A stretch of 64,000 nt of DNA from Streptomyces malachitofuscus (GCF_014650055.1 NZ_BMUF01000005.1:371330-435329), one strand, 5' to 3'; shown: positions 34,498-43,741, counted from the stretch's first letter. Notes: generated from the letters alone by a model not told the origin. Translations and numbers: made by a program.

Positions 34498-35940
34498 GTG
34501 ACAGCTGCGCCCGCCAAGCCCCGTATCCCGAACGTCCTCGCCGGACGCTACGCCTCCGCCGAGCTCGCCACGCTCTGGTCCCCCGAGCAGAAGGTGAGGC
34601 TGGAGCGGCAGCTCTGGCTCGCCGTGCTGCGGGCCCAGAAGGACCTCGGGATCGAGGTTCCCAGTGCGGCGATCGCCGACTACGAGCGTGTCCTCGACCA
34701 GGTCGACCTGGCCTCGATCGCCGAGCGCGAGAAAGTCACCCGCCATGACGTGAAGGCCCGGATCGAGGAGTTCAACGACCTCGCCGGGCACGAGCACGTG
34801 CACAAGGGCATGACCTCCCGCGACCTCACCGAGAACGTCGAGCAGTTGCAGATCCGCCTCTCCCTGGAGCTGATCCGCGACCGTACGGTGGCCGTGCTGG
34901 CGCGTCTGGGCCGGCTGGCCGGGGAGTACGGCGAGCTGGTCATGGCCGGCCGCTCGCACAACGTGGCCGCGCAGGCCACCACCCTGGGCAAGCGTTTCGC
35001 GACGGCGGCCGACGAGCTGCTCGTCGCGCACGGCCGGGTGGAGGAGCTGCTGGGGCGCTACCCGCTGCGCGGCATCAAGGGCCCGGTCGGTACGGCGCAG
35101 GACATGCTGGACCTGCTCGGCGGGGACGCGGACAGGCTGGCGGAGCTGGAGCGGCGCATCGCCGGTCACCTGGGCTTCTCCGAGGCCTTCACCTCGGTCG
35201 GCCAGGTCTACCCGCGCTCCCTCGACTACGAGGTCGTCACCGCGCTGGTGCAGCTGGCCGCCGCGCCGTCGTCGCTGGCGAAGACGATCCGGCTGATGGC
35301 CGGGCACGAACTGGTCACCGAGGGCTTCAAGCCGGGCCAGGTCGGTTCCTCCGCGATGCCGCACAAGATGAACACCCGCTCCTGCGAGCGCGTCAACGGC
35401 CTGATGGTGATCCTGCGCGGCTACGCCTCGATGACCGGCGAGCTGGCCGGCGACCAGTGGAACGAGGGCGACGTGTCCTGCTCGGTGGTGCGCCGGGTCG
35501 CGCTGCCGGACGCGTTCTTCGCGCTCGACGGCCTGCTGGAGACGTTCCTGACGGTGCTCGACGAGTTCGGGGCCTTCCCGGCGGTCGTCGCCCGGGAGCT
35601 GGACCGCTACCTGCCGTTCCTCGCCACCACCAAGGTGCTGATGGGCGCGGTGCGCGCGGGCGTGGGCCGTGAGGTCGCGCACGAGGCGATCAAGGAGAAC
35701 GCCGTCGCCACGGCCCTGGCGATGCGCGAGCAGGGCGCCGAGCGCAACGACCTCCTCGACAAGCTCGCCGCCGACGAGCGGCTGCCGCTCGGCCGGGACG
35801 AACTGCAGGCACTGATGGCGGACAAGCTGTCCTTCACGGGTGCCGCGAGCGACCAGGTGACGGCCGTGGTGGGTCGCATCGACGAGATCGTGAAGCAGCG
35901 CCCGGAGGCCGCCGGCTACACCCCCGGGGCGATCCTCTGA
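34498..35940 (+). CDS. purB: Adenylosuccinate lyase
   Basis: A 480-residue fumarase/aspartase-superfamily enzyme acting twice in purine synthesis (SAICAR and adenylosuccinate cleavage). It shows KGMTSRDLTENVEQ, the base-carrying loop GSSAMPHKMNTRS and the H-rich HEHVHKG segment. GTG 34498 start. Its stop overlaps the likely CTG start of the glycosylase gene. Confidence 0.95.
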   Translation: MTAAPAKPRIPNVLAGRYASAELATLWSPEQKVRLERQLWLAVLRAQKDLGIEVPSAAIADYERVLDQVDLASIAEREKVTRHDVKARIEEFNDLAGHEHVHKGMTSRDLTENVEQLQIRLSLELIRDRTVAVLARLGRLAGEYGELVMAGRSHNVAAQATTLGKRFATAADELLVAHGRVEELLGRYPLRGIKGPVGTAQDMLDLLGGDADRLAELERRIAGHLGFSEAFTSVGQVYPRSLDYEVVTALVQLAAAPSSLAKTIRLMAGHELVTEGFKPGQVGSSAMPHKMNTRSCERVNGLMVILRGYASMTGELAGDQWNEGDVSCSVVRRVALPDAFFALDGLLETFLTVLDEFGAFPAVVARELDRYLPFLATTKVLMGAVRAGVGREVAHEAIKENAVATALAMREQGAERNDLLDKLAADERLPLGRDELQALMADKLSFTGAASDQVTAVVGRIDEIVKQRPEAAGYTPGAIL

Positions 35941-36485
35941 CGCGCTTCACCCAGGAGGAGCTGGAGGCCGCCCGCGACCGCCTCGTGCCGGACGTGGTCG
36001 CGGACGGCCTGCGCGTGCTGTTCTGCGGCATCAACCCGGGGCTGATGACGGCTGCGACCGGTCATCACTTCGCACGTCCCGGCAACCGCTTCTGGCCCGC
36101 GCTGCACCGCTCGGGCTTCACTCCCAGGCTGCTGCCGCCGGCGGAACAGCGGGAGCTGCTGTCGTACGGGCTCGGCATCACCAATGTGGTGGCGCGGGCG
36201 ACGGCGCGGGCCGACGAGCTGAGCGCCGAGGAGTACCGGGAGGGCGGGCGGCTGCTCGCCGTGAAGGTGGCCCGGCTGCGTCCGCGGTGGCTGGCCGTGC
36301 TGGGCGTCACCGCCTACCGCGCGGCGTTCGACGATCCCCGGGCCCGGGTGGGCCCGCAGGTGCGGACCATCGGCGGGACCCGGGTGTGGGTGCTGCCCAA
36401 CCCGAGCGGGCTGAACGCGCACTGGACACCGGCCACGCTGGCGGAGGAGTTCGGACGGCTGCGGGAGGCCGCCGCGGACCGGTGA
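35937..36485 (+). CDS. mug: Mismatch-specific (G:T/G:U) DNA glycosylase, apparent CTG start
   Basis: A Mug/TDG-family glycosylase: active-site GINPG loop (LFCGINPGLMTA), GNRFWPALH, and the wedge loop PNPSGLNAHW. In related proteins, as I remember them, the N-terminus reads MTRFTxEELEAARDR. Here the same residues follow a CTG (35937) that overlaps the purB TGA (CTGA), where an ATG or GTG would normally sit. The nearest standard start is GTG 35985, which cuts 16 residues and lacks a well-placed ribosome site. I annotate from CTG, 182 residues. Base-excision repair of deaminated cytosines. Confidence 0.82.
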   Translation: MTRFTQEELEAARDRLVPDVVADGLRVLFCGINPGLMTAATGHHFARPGNRFWPALHRSGFTPRLLPPAEQRELLSYGLGITNVVARATARADELSAEEYREGGRLLAVKVARLRPRWLAVLGVTAYRAAFDDPRARVGPQVRTIGGTRVWVLPNPSGLNAHWTPATLAEEFGRLREAAADR

Positions 36486-36495
36486 CGGCCGGGGC

Positions 36496-36933
36496 TCAGG
36501 GCGGCGCGGTCTCCGTGACCACCGCCAGCAACTGGATCGCGTCGGCCGCGTCCCGGTCCGCGACGGCCACGGCGACCCAGCGGCCGGTGCCCTGCACCTC
36601 CCACAGCCAGGCCATGTCCGCGCGGAGGCTGAGCCAGCGCCACGGCTCGGGTATCTCCTCCTCGGCCGTGCGCAGCAGGACCGTCTGCAGGTTCCAGGGG
36701 GCGGTGTCCCCCCAGCGGGAGGCCAGTACCTCGTACACGGCGTCGCGGTCCTTCTCGAACTGGTCCGCCGTCACCGCCCACTGAGCCGGGTCGCCGCCCG
36801 GGCCGTCGCCGGTCTGCAGCACGGCGACATGGTGGCCCGGTCCCCCGAAGCCGACGTCCGACGGACCGTGCTCCGCCGGGAAGGGGCGGAAGCACAGCTC
36901 GTCGATGAGGGCGATGTGCTGTGCGATGTTCAT
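36496..36933 (-). CDS. Conserved hypothetical protein
   Basis: A 145-residue soluble protein, Trp-rich (QWAVTADQFEKDRDAVYEVLASRWGD, PEPWRWLSLRADMAWLWEVQGTG) with no domain I recognise. It looks genuinely coding from sustained complexity and conserved-looking aromatic spacing. Convergent with the glycosylase gene, 10 bp apart; divergent neighbour none. No function proposed. Confidence 0.75.
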   Translation of the reverse strand: MNIAQHIALIDELCFRPFPAEHGPSDVGFGGPGHHVAVLQTGDGPGGDPAQWAVTADQFEKDRDAVYEVLASRWGDTAPWNLQTVLLRTAEEEIPEPWRWLSLRADMAWLWEVQGTGRWVAVAVADRDAADAIQLLAVVTETAPP

Positions 36934-36988
36934 GGAACCAGTAAACCCGCCGCCACTGACAGTTGGCGGGCCGTCAGCCGACTCCCGG

Positions 36989-37714
36989 TCAGGCGTCCCG
37001 GCGGCGCAGGCTCCATGCCCCGGCCAGAAGGGCGGCGGCCGTCCACAGCGCGGTCACCGCAAGTCCCGACCACGGGCCGAGGGTTCCGTCGTAGGTCTCG
37101 TGCAGGACGATCTGCCCGGCGCGGTCGGGCAGGAAGTCGACGACCGGGCCGGCCGCGTCGCCGATCACGAAGGACACCACCAGGATGAACGGGATCAGCA
37201 CGGACAGCGTGGCCACTCCGCTGCGCAGCACGGTCGCCAGGCCGGCGGCGAACAGTGCCATCAGCGTCAGGTAGAGGCCGCAGCCCATGACGCCACGGAC
37301 CTGCTCGGCGGGGCTGAGTCCGCTCGCGGCCGGGCCGAGCCCGGCCCGCGCCCCGAGGAGGGCGACGGGGGCGGTCAACAGGCTCACGGCCAGCGTGGGA
37401 ACGGCGATGGCCGTGGCCTTGGCGGCGAACCAGCGTCCGCGCCGCGGGACCGCGGCCAGCGACAGCCGCACGGCGCCGTTGTGGTACTCCGCCGATACGG
37501 CCATGGCGCCGAAGGAGATCGCGGCGATCTGCCCCGGGGCGGCGCCGGACAGGGCCGTGAACAACGGGTCGAACTCGGGGTCCGACGTGCCCGAGATCCC
37601 GGCGATCGCGGAGAACGCCGTGGTCGCGGCGAACAGCGCCAGCAGCGCTCCCGGGAGCGCACGGACCGTACGGATCTTCAGCCACTCGGAGTGGAGCACG
37701 GGTGCGAACTGCAC
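36989..37714 (-). CDS. ABC-2 type transporter permease
   Basis: A 241-residue protein with about six membrane segments. It begins with the typical HSEWLKIRTVR amphipathic start of ABC-2 permeases and contains AISFGAMAVSAEYHNGAVRLSLAAVPRRGRW. GTG 37714 lies 2 bp after the stop of the ATPase gene, so both are one operon. Likely exports a lipid, antibiotic or other small molecule. Confidence 0.9.
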   Translation of the reverse strand: MQFAPVLHSEWLKIRTVRALPGALLALFAATTAFSAIAGISGTSDPEFDPLFTALSGAAPGQIAAISFGAMAVSAEYHNGAVRLSLAAVPRRGRWFAAKATAIAVPTLAVSLLTAPVALLGARAGLGPAASGLSPAEQVRGVMGCGLYLTLMALFAAGLATVLRSGVATLSVLIPFILVVSFVIGDAAGPVVDFLPDRAGQIVLHETYDGTLGPWSGLAVTALWTAAALLAGAWSLRRRDA

Positions 37715-37716
37715 GG

Positions 37717-38637
37717 TCAGGCCTCCTGGGGCTGGGCGGCGAACTCGGTCTCGGCGGCGGTCAGGTTCAGGTAGGCCTGTTCCAGTGTGCCCTCGTCCGC
37801 CGCGAGTTCGAGGATCGGCACCCCCGCGGCCGAGGCGAGGCGTCCGATGTCGTCCACGCGCGCGTCGGGCACGGTCCAGTGGCCGTCGGGGTGTTGCGCG
37901 GCCTCGTGCCCGTGGTCGGAGAGGACGCGCCGGAGGGCGGCGGGGTCGGAGGTGCGGACGCGGACGGCGGGGCGCACGCGCGCGTCGATGAACTCCCGCA
38001 TCGGGGTGTCGGCCAGCAGCCGGCCACGGCCGAGGACGACGAGGTGGTCGGCGAAGGACGCGGTTTCGTTCATGAGATGGCTGGAGACCAGGACCGTCCG
38101 TCCCTCGTCCGCGAGCCGGCGCAGCAGGGTGCGGATCCACACGATGCCTTCCGGGTCGAGGCCGTTGGAGGGCTCGTCGAGCATGATGACCTCCGGATCG
38201 CCGAGCAGCGCGGCGGCGATGCCCAGCCGCTGGCGCATGCCCAGGGAGTACGTCCGCACCCGGTGGCGTGCCACCGGCCCCAGGCCGGTCTCCTCGAGCA
38301 CCGCGTCGACCCGGCTGTCCGCGATCCGGTGGCTCGCCGCCAGGACGCGCAGATGGTCGCGGCCGGAGCGGGAGCCGTGGGCGGCATGTGCGTCGAGCAG
38401 GGCGCCGACCCGGCGCAGGGGTTCGGTGAGGGTGGCGTAGGCGCTGCCGCCGAGGGTGGCGGTGCCGGATGTGGGGTGGTCGAGGCCGAGCACCAGGCGC
38501 ATCGTGGTGGACTTGCCGGCGCCGTTGGGGCCGAGGAACCCGGTGACGCGGCCCGGCAGGACGCGGAAGGTGAGGTGGTCGACGGCTCGCCGGGTGCCGT
38601 ACTCCTTGGTGAGTTCCTGGACGTCGATGCTGGTCAT
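37717..38637 (-). CDS. ABC transporter ATP-binding protein (DrrA/CcmA type)
   Basis: A 306-residue ATPase: Walker A GFLGPNGAGKSTTMR, signature YSLGMRQRLGIAAALL, Walker B VIMLDEPSNGLDPEG, switch His in VLVSSHLM. The C-terminal 80 residues are typical of drug/antibiotic exporter ATPases. It is divergent from the sensor kinase gene across about 108 bp, the common layout of bacitracin/drug-responsive modules, so the two-component system probably controls it. Confidence 0.93.
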   Translation of the reverse strand: MTSIDVQELTKEYGTRRAVDHLTFRVLPGRVTGFLGPNGAGKSTTMRLVLGLDHPTSGTATLGGSAYATLTEPLRRVGALLDAHAAHGSRSGRDHLRVLAASHRIADSRVDAVLEETGLGPVARHRVRTYSLGMRQRLGIAAALLGDPEVIMLDEPSNGLDPEGIVWIRTLLRRLADEGRTVLVSSHLMNETASFADHLVVLGRGRLLADTPMREFIDARVRPAVRVRTSDPAALRRVLSDHGHEAAQHPDGHWTVPDARVDDIGRLASAAGVPILELAADEGTLEQAYLNLTAAETEFAAQPQEA

Positions 38638-38745
38638 GGCAGCAGCGTGACGGCTCGTGCGGGGGCGGGTCCTCCCCCGCCGGTGGAGATCGTCTCCCCC
38701 GTGCGGGGGAGGACCGCCGTCGGTGGCGGCTGGCACGATGACGGC

Positions 38746-39915
38746 ATGGTCCGCTTGCTGCGCCCGTTGGGGCGGACGGTGACGTACACACGAGTGCTGC
38801 ATCTGTTCATCGCGATGGTGTGGCCGTCGATGTGGCTGTTCATCCAGGAGGCGTGGTGGACCTGGGTGGCGGCGGCGCTGCTGCTCGTGCCCGCCGGGCT
38901 GGTGCCGGCGATGCGCACCGTGGAGGGTCTGCAGGCCAGGCTGTTGCTGACCGGTCAGCGGCCGGACGGCGGGAGCACCGGCATCGTCGTCGCGCCGTCC
39001 GCCTCCTGGACCGACCGGGGCAGGCTCGTCGTATGGCTTCAGGCGCGGCTGCTGATCGGCTGCGCGACCTCGATGGTCGTCGTGCAACTCCTCGTGGCCG
39101 TGGTGGACCTGGGGGCGGCGCCGTTCGGCGGGGACACGGCCTCCGGCGAGTGGCACCTCCTCGAGGGCCACCGCTGGTGGCACGTCCTGCTGCTCCCCCT
39201 GGCGCTGGCGGCCATGGCGGCGACCGTGGTCCTCCCGGGCCGCATGATCACGGCGCTGGCCCACCGTCTGCTCGGGCCCTCCCCCGCCGAGCGGCTTGCC
39301 GCGCTGGAGGAACGGACCGAGCAGCTCCTGGAGCGCACACGTATCGCCCGGGAGCTCCACGACTCCATCGGGCACGCGCTGACCGTGGCCGTCGTGCAGG
39401 CGGGTGCCGCCCGCGCGGCCGGCGATCCCGCCTTCACCGAGCGCGCCCTGGACGCCATCGAGGAGACCGGCCGGGCCGCGCTGGAGGACCTGGAGCGGGT
39501 CCTCGGCGTGCTGCGCGAGTCCGGCCGGCCGGCCGGCGGAAGGCCGACCCTCGCGGACGCCGGCCGGCTCCTGGAGTCCGCGCGGACGTCCGGTGCGAAG
39601 GTCGACGCCGAGGTGACCGGGCCCCTGGACACCGTGCCCGCGCCGGTGTCCCGCGAGGGGTACCGCATCCTGCAGGAGGCTCTCACCAATGTGCTGCGGC
39701 ACGCGGGTGCCGTCCCCGTGCGGGTCCGGGTCGCGGTCGGCGACGGCTCGCTGGACCTGGAGGTCCGCAATCCGCTCGACGGGGTGCCGTCCGCGTCCGG
39801 CCGGGGAAGCGGTCTGCGCGGCATCCGCGAGCGCGCGGCGCTGCTGGGCGGGCACGCGCACACCGGTCCCGAGGGGGACGACTGGCAGGTGCGGGTGGAG
39901 CTGCCGTTGCACTGA
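38746..39915 (+). CDS. NarL-type sensor histidine kinase
   Basis: A 389-residue kinase with four probable membrane segments (about 15-175), a HisKA_3 domain with the phospho-His in IARELHDSIGHAL, and HATPase (EALTNVLRHAG, GSGLRGIRERAALLGG). There is no large sensing domain, as in intramembrane-sensing kinases of envelope stress or antibiotic exporters. ATG 38746. The response regulator follows 14 bp downstream. Confidence 0.92.
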   Translation: MVRLLRPLGRTVTYTRVLHLFIAMVWPSMWLFIQEAWWTWVAAALLLVPAGLVPAMRTVEGLQARLLLTGQRPDGGSTGIVVAPSASWTDRGRLVVWLQARLLIGCATSMVVVQLLVAVVDLGAAPFGGDTASGEWHLLEGHRWWHVLLLPLALAAMAATVVLPGRMITALAHRLLGPSPAERLAALEERTEQLLERTRIARELHDSIGHALTVAVVQAGAARAAGDPAFTERALDAIEETGRAALEDLERVLGVLRESGRPAGGRPTLADAGRLLESARTSGAKVDAEVTGPLDTVPAPVSREGYRILQEALTNVLRHAGAVPVRVRVAVGDGSLDLEVRNPLDGVPSASGRGSGLRGIRERAALLGGHAHTGPEGDDWQVRVELPLH

Positions 39916-39929
39916 TCTACGCTGAGCGG

Positions 39930-40592
39930 ATGCCGGTCACCGTTCTGCTCGTCGACGACGAACCCCTCGTACGCGCCGGTCTGCGGGCCGTGTTGGAGGC
40001 GCAGCCCGGCATCGAGGTCGTCGGGGAGGCCGCCGACGGTGCGGCGGTGATTCCGCTGGTGCGGCAGCTGCGGCCGGACGTGGTCGCCATGGACGTGCGC
40101 ATGCCGCTGCTGGACGGCATCGAGGCCACGCGCGCGCTGCTGCGGTCGGTCGAGGCGCCGCCGAAGATCCTCGTGGTGACGACGTTCGAGAACGACGAAT
40201 ACGTGTACGGGGCGCTGCGCGCGGGAGCGGACGGGTTCCTGCTGAAGCGGGCCCGGCCCGCGGAGATCGTGCACGCGGTACGACTGGTCGCCGAGGGCGA
40301 GTCGCTGCTCTTTCCCGCCTCGGTGCGGCGGCTCGCGGCCGAGTACGGCGACGACGGCGGCAACCGCGCAGCGCGGGCGGTGCTGGAGCGGGCGCGGCTG
40401 ACCGAGCGCGAGGAGGAGGTGCTGCGCCTGATGGCGCGGGGCCTGACCAACGCGGAGATCGCCGCACGGCTCGTGGTGGGGACGGAGACCGTGAAGACCC
40501 ATGTGAGCGGCGTCCTGACGAAGCTGGGGGTGCGCGACCGCACCCAGGCGGTGATCACGGCCTACGAGTCGGGCTTCGTGGCGCCGGGATGA
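39930..40592 (+). CDS. NarL/LuxR-type response regulator
   Basis: A 220-residue regulator: receiver with LLVDDEPLVRAG, phospho-Asp in VAMDVRMPLLDG and Lys in FLLKRARP; LuxR HTH (LTEREEEVLRLMARGLTNAEIAARL ... VKTHVSGVLTKLGVRDR). Partner of the kinase just upstream; likely target is the divergent ABC exporter. Confidence 0.94.
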   Translation: MPVTVLLVDDEPLVRAGLRAVLEAQPGIEVVGEAADGAAVIPLVRQLRPDVVAMDVRMPLLDGIEATRALLRSVEAPPKILVVTTFENDEYVYGALRAGADGFLLKRARPAEIVHAVRLVAEGESLLFPASVRRLAAEYGDDGGNRAARAVLERARLTEREEEVLRLMARGLTNAEIAARLVVGTETVKTHVSGVLTKLGVRDRTQAVITAYESGFVAPG

Positions 40593-40688
40593 CCCGGTCC
40601 GCCCGGGGGCGCCCCGCCCGGAGGTCGCCGGTGTCCCCGGCGCCGAGTACGATCCGGCCAACACGCGCACGAGCTGGGAGGACGGACG

Positions 40689-41846
40689 GTGGGTCGGCTG
40701 ACCGGCGGGGATCCCTCGCTGCTGCGAAGGATCAACTCCGCGGTGGTGCTGCACGCGTTGCGGGCCACGGACTGCGCGACGCTGACCGAGGTCACCCGGG
40801 TCACGGGGCTGTCCCGGCCGACCGTCGAGGGCGTCGTCGAGGGGCTCATGGAGGCCGGTCTCGTCGTGGAGACGGCGGCGGAGGAGGGTGCCGCCCGGCG
40901 GCAGGGGCGGCCGGCGCGGCGGTTCCGGTTCCGGGCGGAGGCGGGGCATCTGCTCGGCCTGGAGATCGGCGTGCACCGGGTTGCCGCGCTGCTCGCCGAT
41001 CTGGACGGCCGGGTGATCGGCGCCCAGGCGAGGGACGTCGACGAGACGGTAGACGCCGACGAGCGGCTGGAGCGGCTCGGCACGGCCGTCGCGGAGCTGC
41101 TGCACCGGGCCGGTGTGCCGCGCGGCTCCCTGCGCGCCGTCGGCGTGGGCACCCCGGGGATCGTCGAGGCGGACGGCACGGTGGCGCTGGGCACGGCGCT
41201 GCCCGGCTGGACGGGGCTGGGGCTCGGTGAGCGGCTGAGCCGGTCCTTCAAGTGCCCGGTGCTGGTGGAGAACGACGCCAACGCCGCGGTCGTCGCCGAG
41301 CACTGGAAGGGCGCCGCCCGGGAGACCGACGACGTGGTGTTCGTGCTGGCCGGGCTGAGTCCTGGCGCCGGATCACTGATCGGCGGACGGCTGCACCGCG
41401 GGTACGGCGGGGCCGCGGGTGAGATCGGGGCGCTGCATCTGCTGGGCCGCGAGGCGACTCCGGAGACGCTGCTGTCCACCACGGACGAGCCGCTGCACCC
41501 GCTGGACGAGCAGGCGGTCACGGAGGTCTTCGCCCAGGCCCGGAAGGGCGACCAGCGGGCGCTGGCGGCCATGGACCGTTTCATCCACCGGCTGGTCCAC
41601 GACGTGGCGGCGCTGGTGCTGGCCCTCGACCCGGAGCTGGTCGTGATCGGCGGCTGGGCGGCCGGCCTGGACGACGTGCTGGAGCCGCTGCGCGGGGAAC
41701 TGGCCCGCTACTGCCTGCGCCCGCCGAAGGTCGCCCTGTCCCTGCTGGGCGAGGCGGCGGTCGCCACGGGCGCGGTGCGGCTCGCCCTCGACCATGTGGA
41801 GGAGCAACTGTTCGCCGTGGAGGGCACGGTGACGGCACGCCGCTGA
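40689..41846 (+). CDS. ROK-family transcriptional regulator without zinc motif
   Basis: A 385-residue ROK protein: N-terminal winged HTH (about 1-70, TLTEVTRVTGLSRPTVEGVVEGL) and sugar-kinase-like domain (AVGVGTPGIVEADG, VENDANAAVVAEHW). The usual Cys-rich zinc site (CxCGxxGCxE) is absent: the region after GGAAGEIGALHLLG continues without Cys. Family members sense sugars or sugar phosphates; without zinc coordination, ligand binding may differ. GTG 40689. It converges with a GntR/HutC gene, 81 bp between stops. Confidence 0.9.
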   Translation: MGRLTGGDPSLLRRINSAVVLHALRATDCATLTEVTRVTGLSRPTVEGVVEGLMEAGLVVETAAEEGAARRQGRPARRFRFRAEAGHLLGLEIGVHRVAALLADLDGRVIGAQARDVDETVDADERLERLGTAVAELLHRAGVPRGSLRAVGVGTPGIVEADGTVALGTALPGWTGLGLGERLSRSFKCPVLVENDANAAVVAEHWKGAARETDDVVFVLAGLSPGAGSLIGGRLHRGYGGAAGEIGALHLLGREATPETLLSTTDEPLHPLDEQAVTEVFAQARKGDQRALAAMDRFIHRLVHDVAALVLALDPELVVIGGWAAGLDDVLEPLRGELARYCLRPPKVALSLLGEAAVATGAVRLALDHVEEQLFAVEGTVTARR

Positions 41847-41927
41847 CGCCCGCGCGGCGGGCAGGGCGGGCGGAAGGCGCGCGTGGGCCCGCCGCCGGCG
41901 GACCGGCCGCGGGTGCCTGATCCGCCG

Positions 41928-42689
41928 TCAGGACGCCTGGCGGTCCGGCCCGTGGTGGATCTGCACATCGCCGGAGTCGCCGAACGTCAGCCGGCAGGTG
42001 TCCGCGCGGTACGTGGCCACGGAGAGCGCCGCCGTGCGTCCGCGGGCGATGAAGCGCGTGGTGACGACCAGGACGGGCGCGCCCGGCAGACGGTCCAGTT
42101 CCCGGGCGTCGTCCGCGCGGGCGGAACCGAGCTCGACGGCGTTCTCCTGCCGCTCCAGTTCCAGGCGCTGCAGTTCACGCAGCACCGCACGCGCGCGTGC
42201 CGCCCCGGAGGGCGCGTCGATGCCGGACAGGTCGGGCACCGAGTCCGCCGGGATGTACAGCAGTTCGGCGGCCACGGGCTGGCCGTGGGAGACACGGGAG
42301 CGGCGCACGACGTGCACGGGCTCGTCGCGGCCGGTGACCAGGGTCTCGGCGACGGCGGCGGGCGGTACCTCCAGGGCGCAGTCGAGCGTCTGCCAGGCGT
42401 CGAGCGGTCCGCCGGGCCAGGCGTGCTGCGCCGTGCCGACGGAGACGCCCATGCGCGGCGGGGCGACGGTGGTGCCCACCCCGCGACGGCGCTGCAGCCG
42501 GCCTTCCAGCTCGAGCTGTTCCAGAGCCTGACGGAGCGTGGCGCGGGCGACACCGAAGCGGGCGGCGAGATCGCGCTCGTTGGGCAGGATCTCGCCCACC
42601 GAGAACTCCGAGTCCAACGCCTCGCTGAGCACGGTCTTGAGGTGCCAGTACTTCGGTTCCGGCACCGTTTCCAGCTGCGTGGTCCCCAC
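41928..42689 (-). CDS. GntR/HutC-family regulator with UTRA domain
   Basis: A 253-residue regulator: winged HTH (about 15-80, FSVGEILPNERDLAARFGVARATLRQALEQLELEGRL, split here as two parts of one motif) and UTRA effector domain (about 100-245). The class includes DasR and responds to sugar phosphates or amino acids. I take GTG 42689 because GGAGG lies upstream at proper distance; a longer frame to 42755 would add 22 residues and includes a TTA codon, but has no ribosome site. A promoter and dyad lie at 42765-42799. Confidence 0.88.
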   Translation of the reverse strand: MGTTQLETVPEPKYWHLKTVLSEALDSEFSVGEILPNERDLAARFGVARATLRQALEQLELEGRLQRRRGVGTTVAPPRMGVSVGTAQHAWPGGPLDAWQTLDCALEVPPAAVAETLVTGRDEPVHVVRRSRVSHGQPVAAELLYIPADSVPDLSGIDAPSGAARARAVLRELQRLELERQENAVELGSARADDARELDRLPGAPVLVVTTRFIARGRTAALSVATYRADTCRLTFGDSGDVQIHHGPDRQAS

Positions 42690-42764
42690 CCTGTCCTCCA
42701 CGATCGCCGAGTCCGGCCGCGTTTTAGCGCCCTTGTTTATTAAAGGTTGTTTCACTTATCTGCG

Positions 42765-42799
42765 ACCATAAGGCGGCCCTCACCCTTGGTCAATACCAA
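42765..42799 (-). promoter_or_regulatory. GntR gene promoter overlapped by an operator dyad
   Basis: On the minus strand: -35 TTGACC (42793-42788), 17-bp spacer, -10 TATGGT (42770-42765). An inverted repeat TTGGT-N4-ACCAA (42786-42799) covers the -35, resembling HutC/DasR-class operators and suggesting autoregulation. Confidence 0.6.
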
Positions 42800-42859
42800 T
42801 CGGCGCCACGGCGAGCCCCCCGCCACTGGATGACGGGGCCAGAGGGCGGGAACCGGCCG

Positions 42860-43741
42860 CTACGGAACGAGCGAGCGGAGCTTGTCGGGGTTGCGGATGA
42901 CGTACACCGCCTGGACACGCCCGTCGGCGATGTCGAGCTGGAGTACGGAGTCGGGCCGGCCGCCCGACAGGACGAGCACCGCCGGACCCCCGTTGAGCTC
43001 CAGGAAGCGGACGGCCGCGTCCTGGATGCCCTTGCCGGCCACGCCGATGAGGAAGCGCCCCACGTGGTCGGCGCTCTCCAGGACCCGCAGCGGGGCGCGC
43101 GACTTGCCGCCGCTGTCGCCGACGAGGCGTACGTCCGGCGCGAGCAGTTCCATCAGCTGCGCCAGGTCGCCGCCGGCCGCCGCGGCCATGAACCGCTCCG
43201 TGAGGTCGCGCCGCCGGGCGGGGTCGACGTCGTAGCGCGGGCGCCGCTCCTCGACGTGCTTGCGGGCGCGTCCCGCGAGTTGGCGTACGGCCGGTTCGCC
43301 GCGGTCGAGCATGGCCGCGATGTCGGCGTACGGGTATCCGAAGGCCTCCCGCAGGACGAACACCGCGCGTTCCAGCGGTGACAGGGACTCCATCACGACG
43401 AGGACGGCGAGGGAGACGGAGTCGGCGAGCACGGCCCGCTCGGCGGTGTCCGGGGCGGTGTCACCGAACTCCGTGACGTACGGCTCGGGCAGCCACGGGC
43501 CGACGTAGGTCTCGCCGCGCGCCTTGATCTGGCGCAGCCGGTCGATGGCGAGGCGGGTGGTGACGCGCACCAGGTAGCCGCGGGGCTCGCGCACCGCGGA
43601 CCGGTCGCCGCCCGACCAGCGCAGCCACGCCTCCTGGACCACGTCCTCCGCGTCGGCCACCCGGCCCAGCATGCGGTAGGCGACCCCCAGGAGGACGGGA
43701 CGGTGCTCTTCGAAGACGTCGGTCAGGGTGTCGGTGGTCAC
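42860..43741 (-). CDS. ECF RNA polymerase sigma factor, SigJ-like (with SnoaL-type tail)
   Basis: A 293-residue ECF41-type sigma factor. Sigma-2 (about 10-75, VLLGVAYRMLGRVADAEDVVQEAWLRW), sigma-4 (about 115-165, LSPLERAVFVLREAFGYPYADIAAMLDR), then a fused NTF2/SnoaL-like domain (about 180-290) that in this class controls activity in place of a separate anti-sigma. GTG 43741 begins at the conserved region; its ribosome site is weak. It is divergent from an alpha/beta hydrolase gene, a frequent ECF41 target position for a small enzyme. Confidence 0.9.
   Translation of the reverse strand: MTTDTLTDVFEEHRPVLLGVAYRMLGRVADAEDVVQEAWLRWSGGDRSAVREPRGYLVRVTTRLAIDRLRQIKARGETYVGPWLPEPYVTEFGDTAPDTAERAVLADSVSLAVLVVMESLSPLERAVFVLREAFGYPYADIAAMLDRGEPAVRQLAGRARKHVEERRPRYDVDPARRRDLTERFMAAAAGGDLAQLMELLAPDVRLVGDSGGKSRAPLRVLESADHVGRFLIGVAGKGIQDAAVRFLELNGGPAVLVLSGGRPDSVLQLDIADGRVQAVYVIRNPDKLRSLVP

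Noticed and set aside
42690..42755. N-terminal extension of the GntR regulator from GTG 42755
   Set aside because: No ribosome site and non-conserved residues; the GTG at 42689 follows GGAGG. Kept only as a possible minor product.
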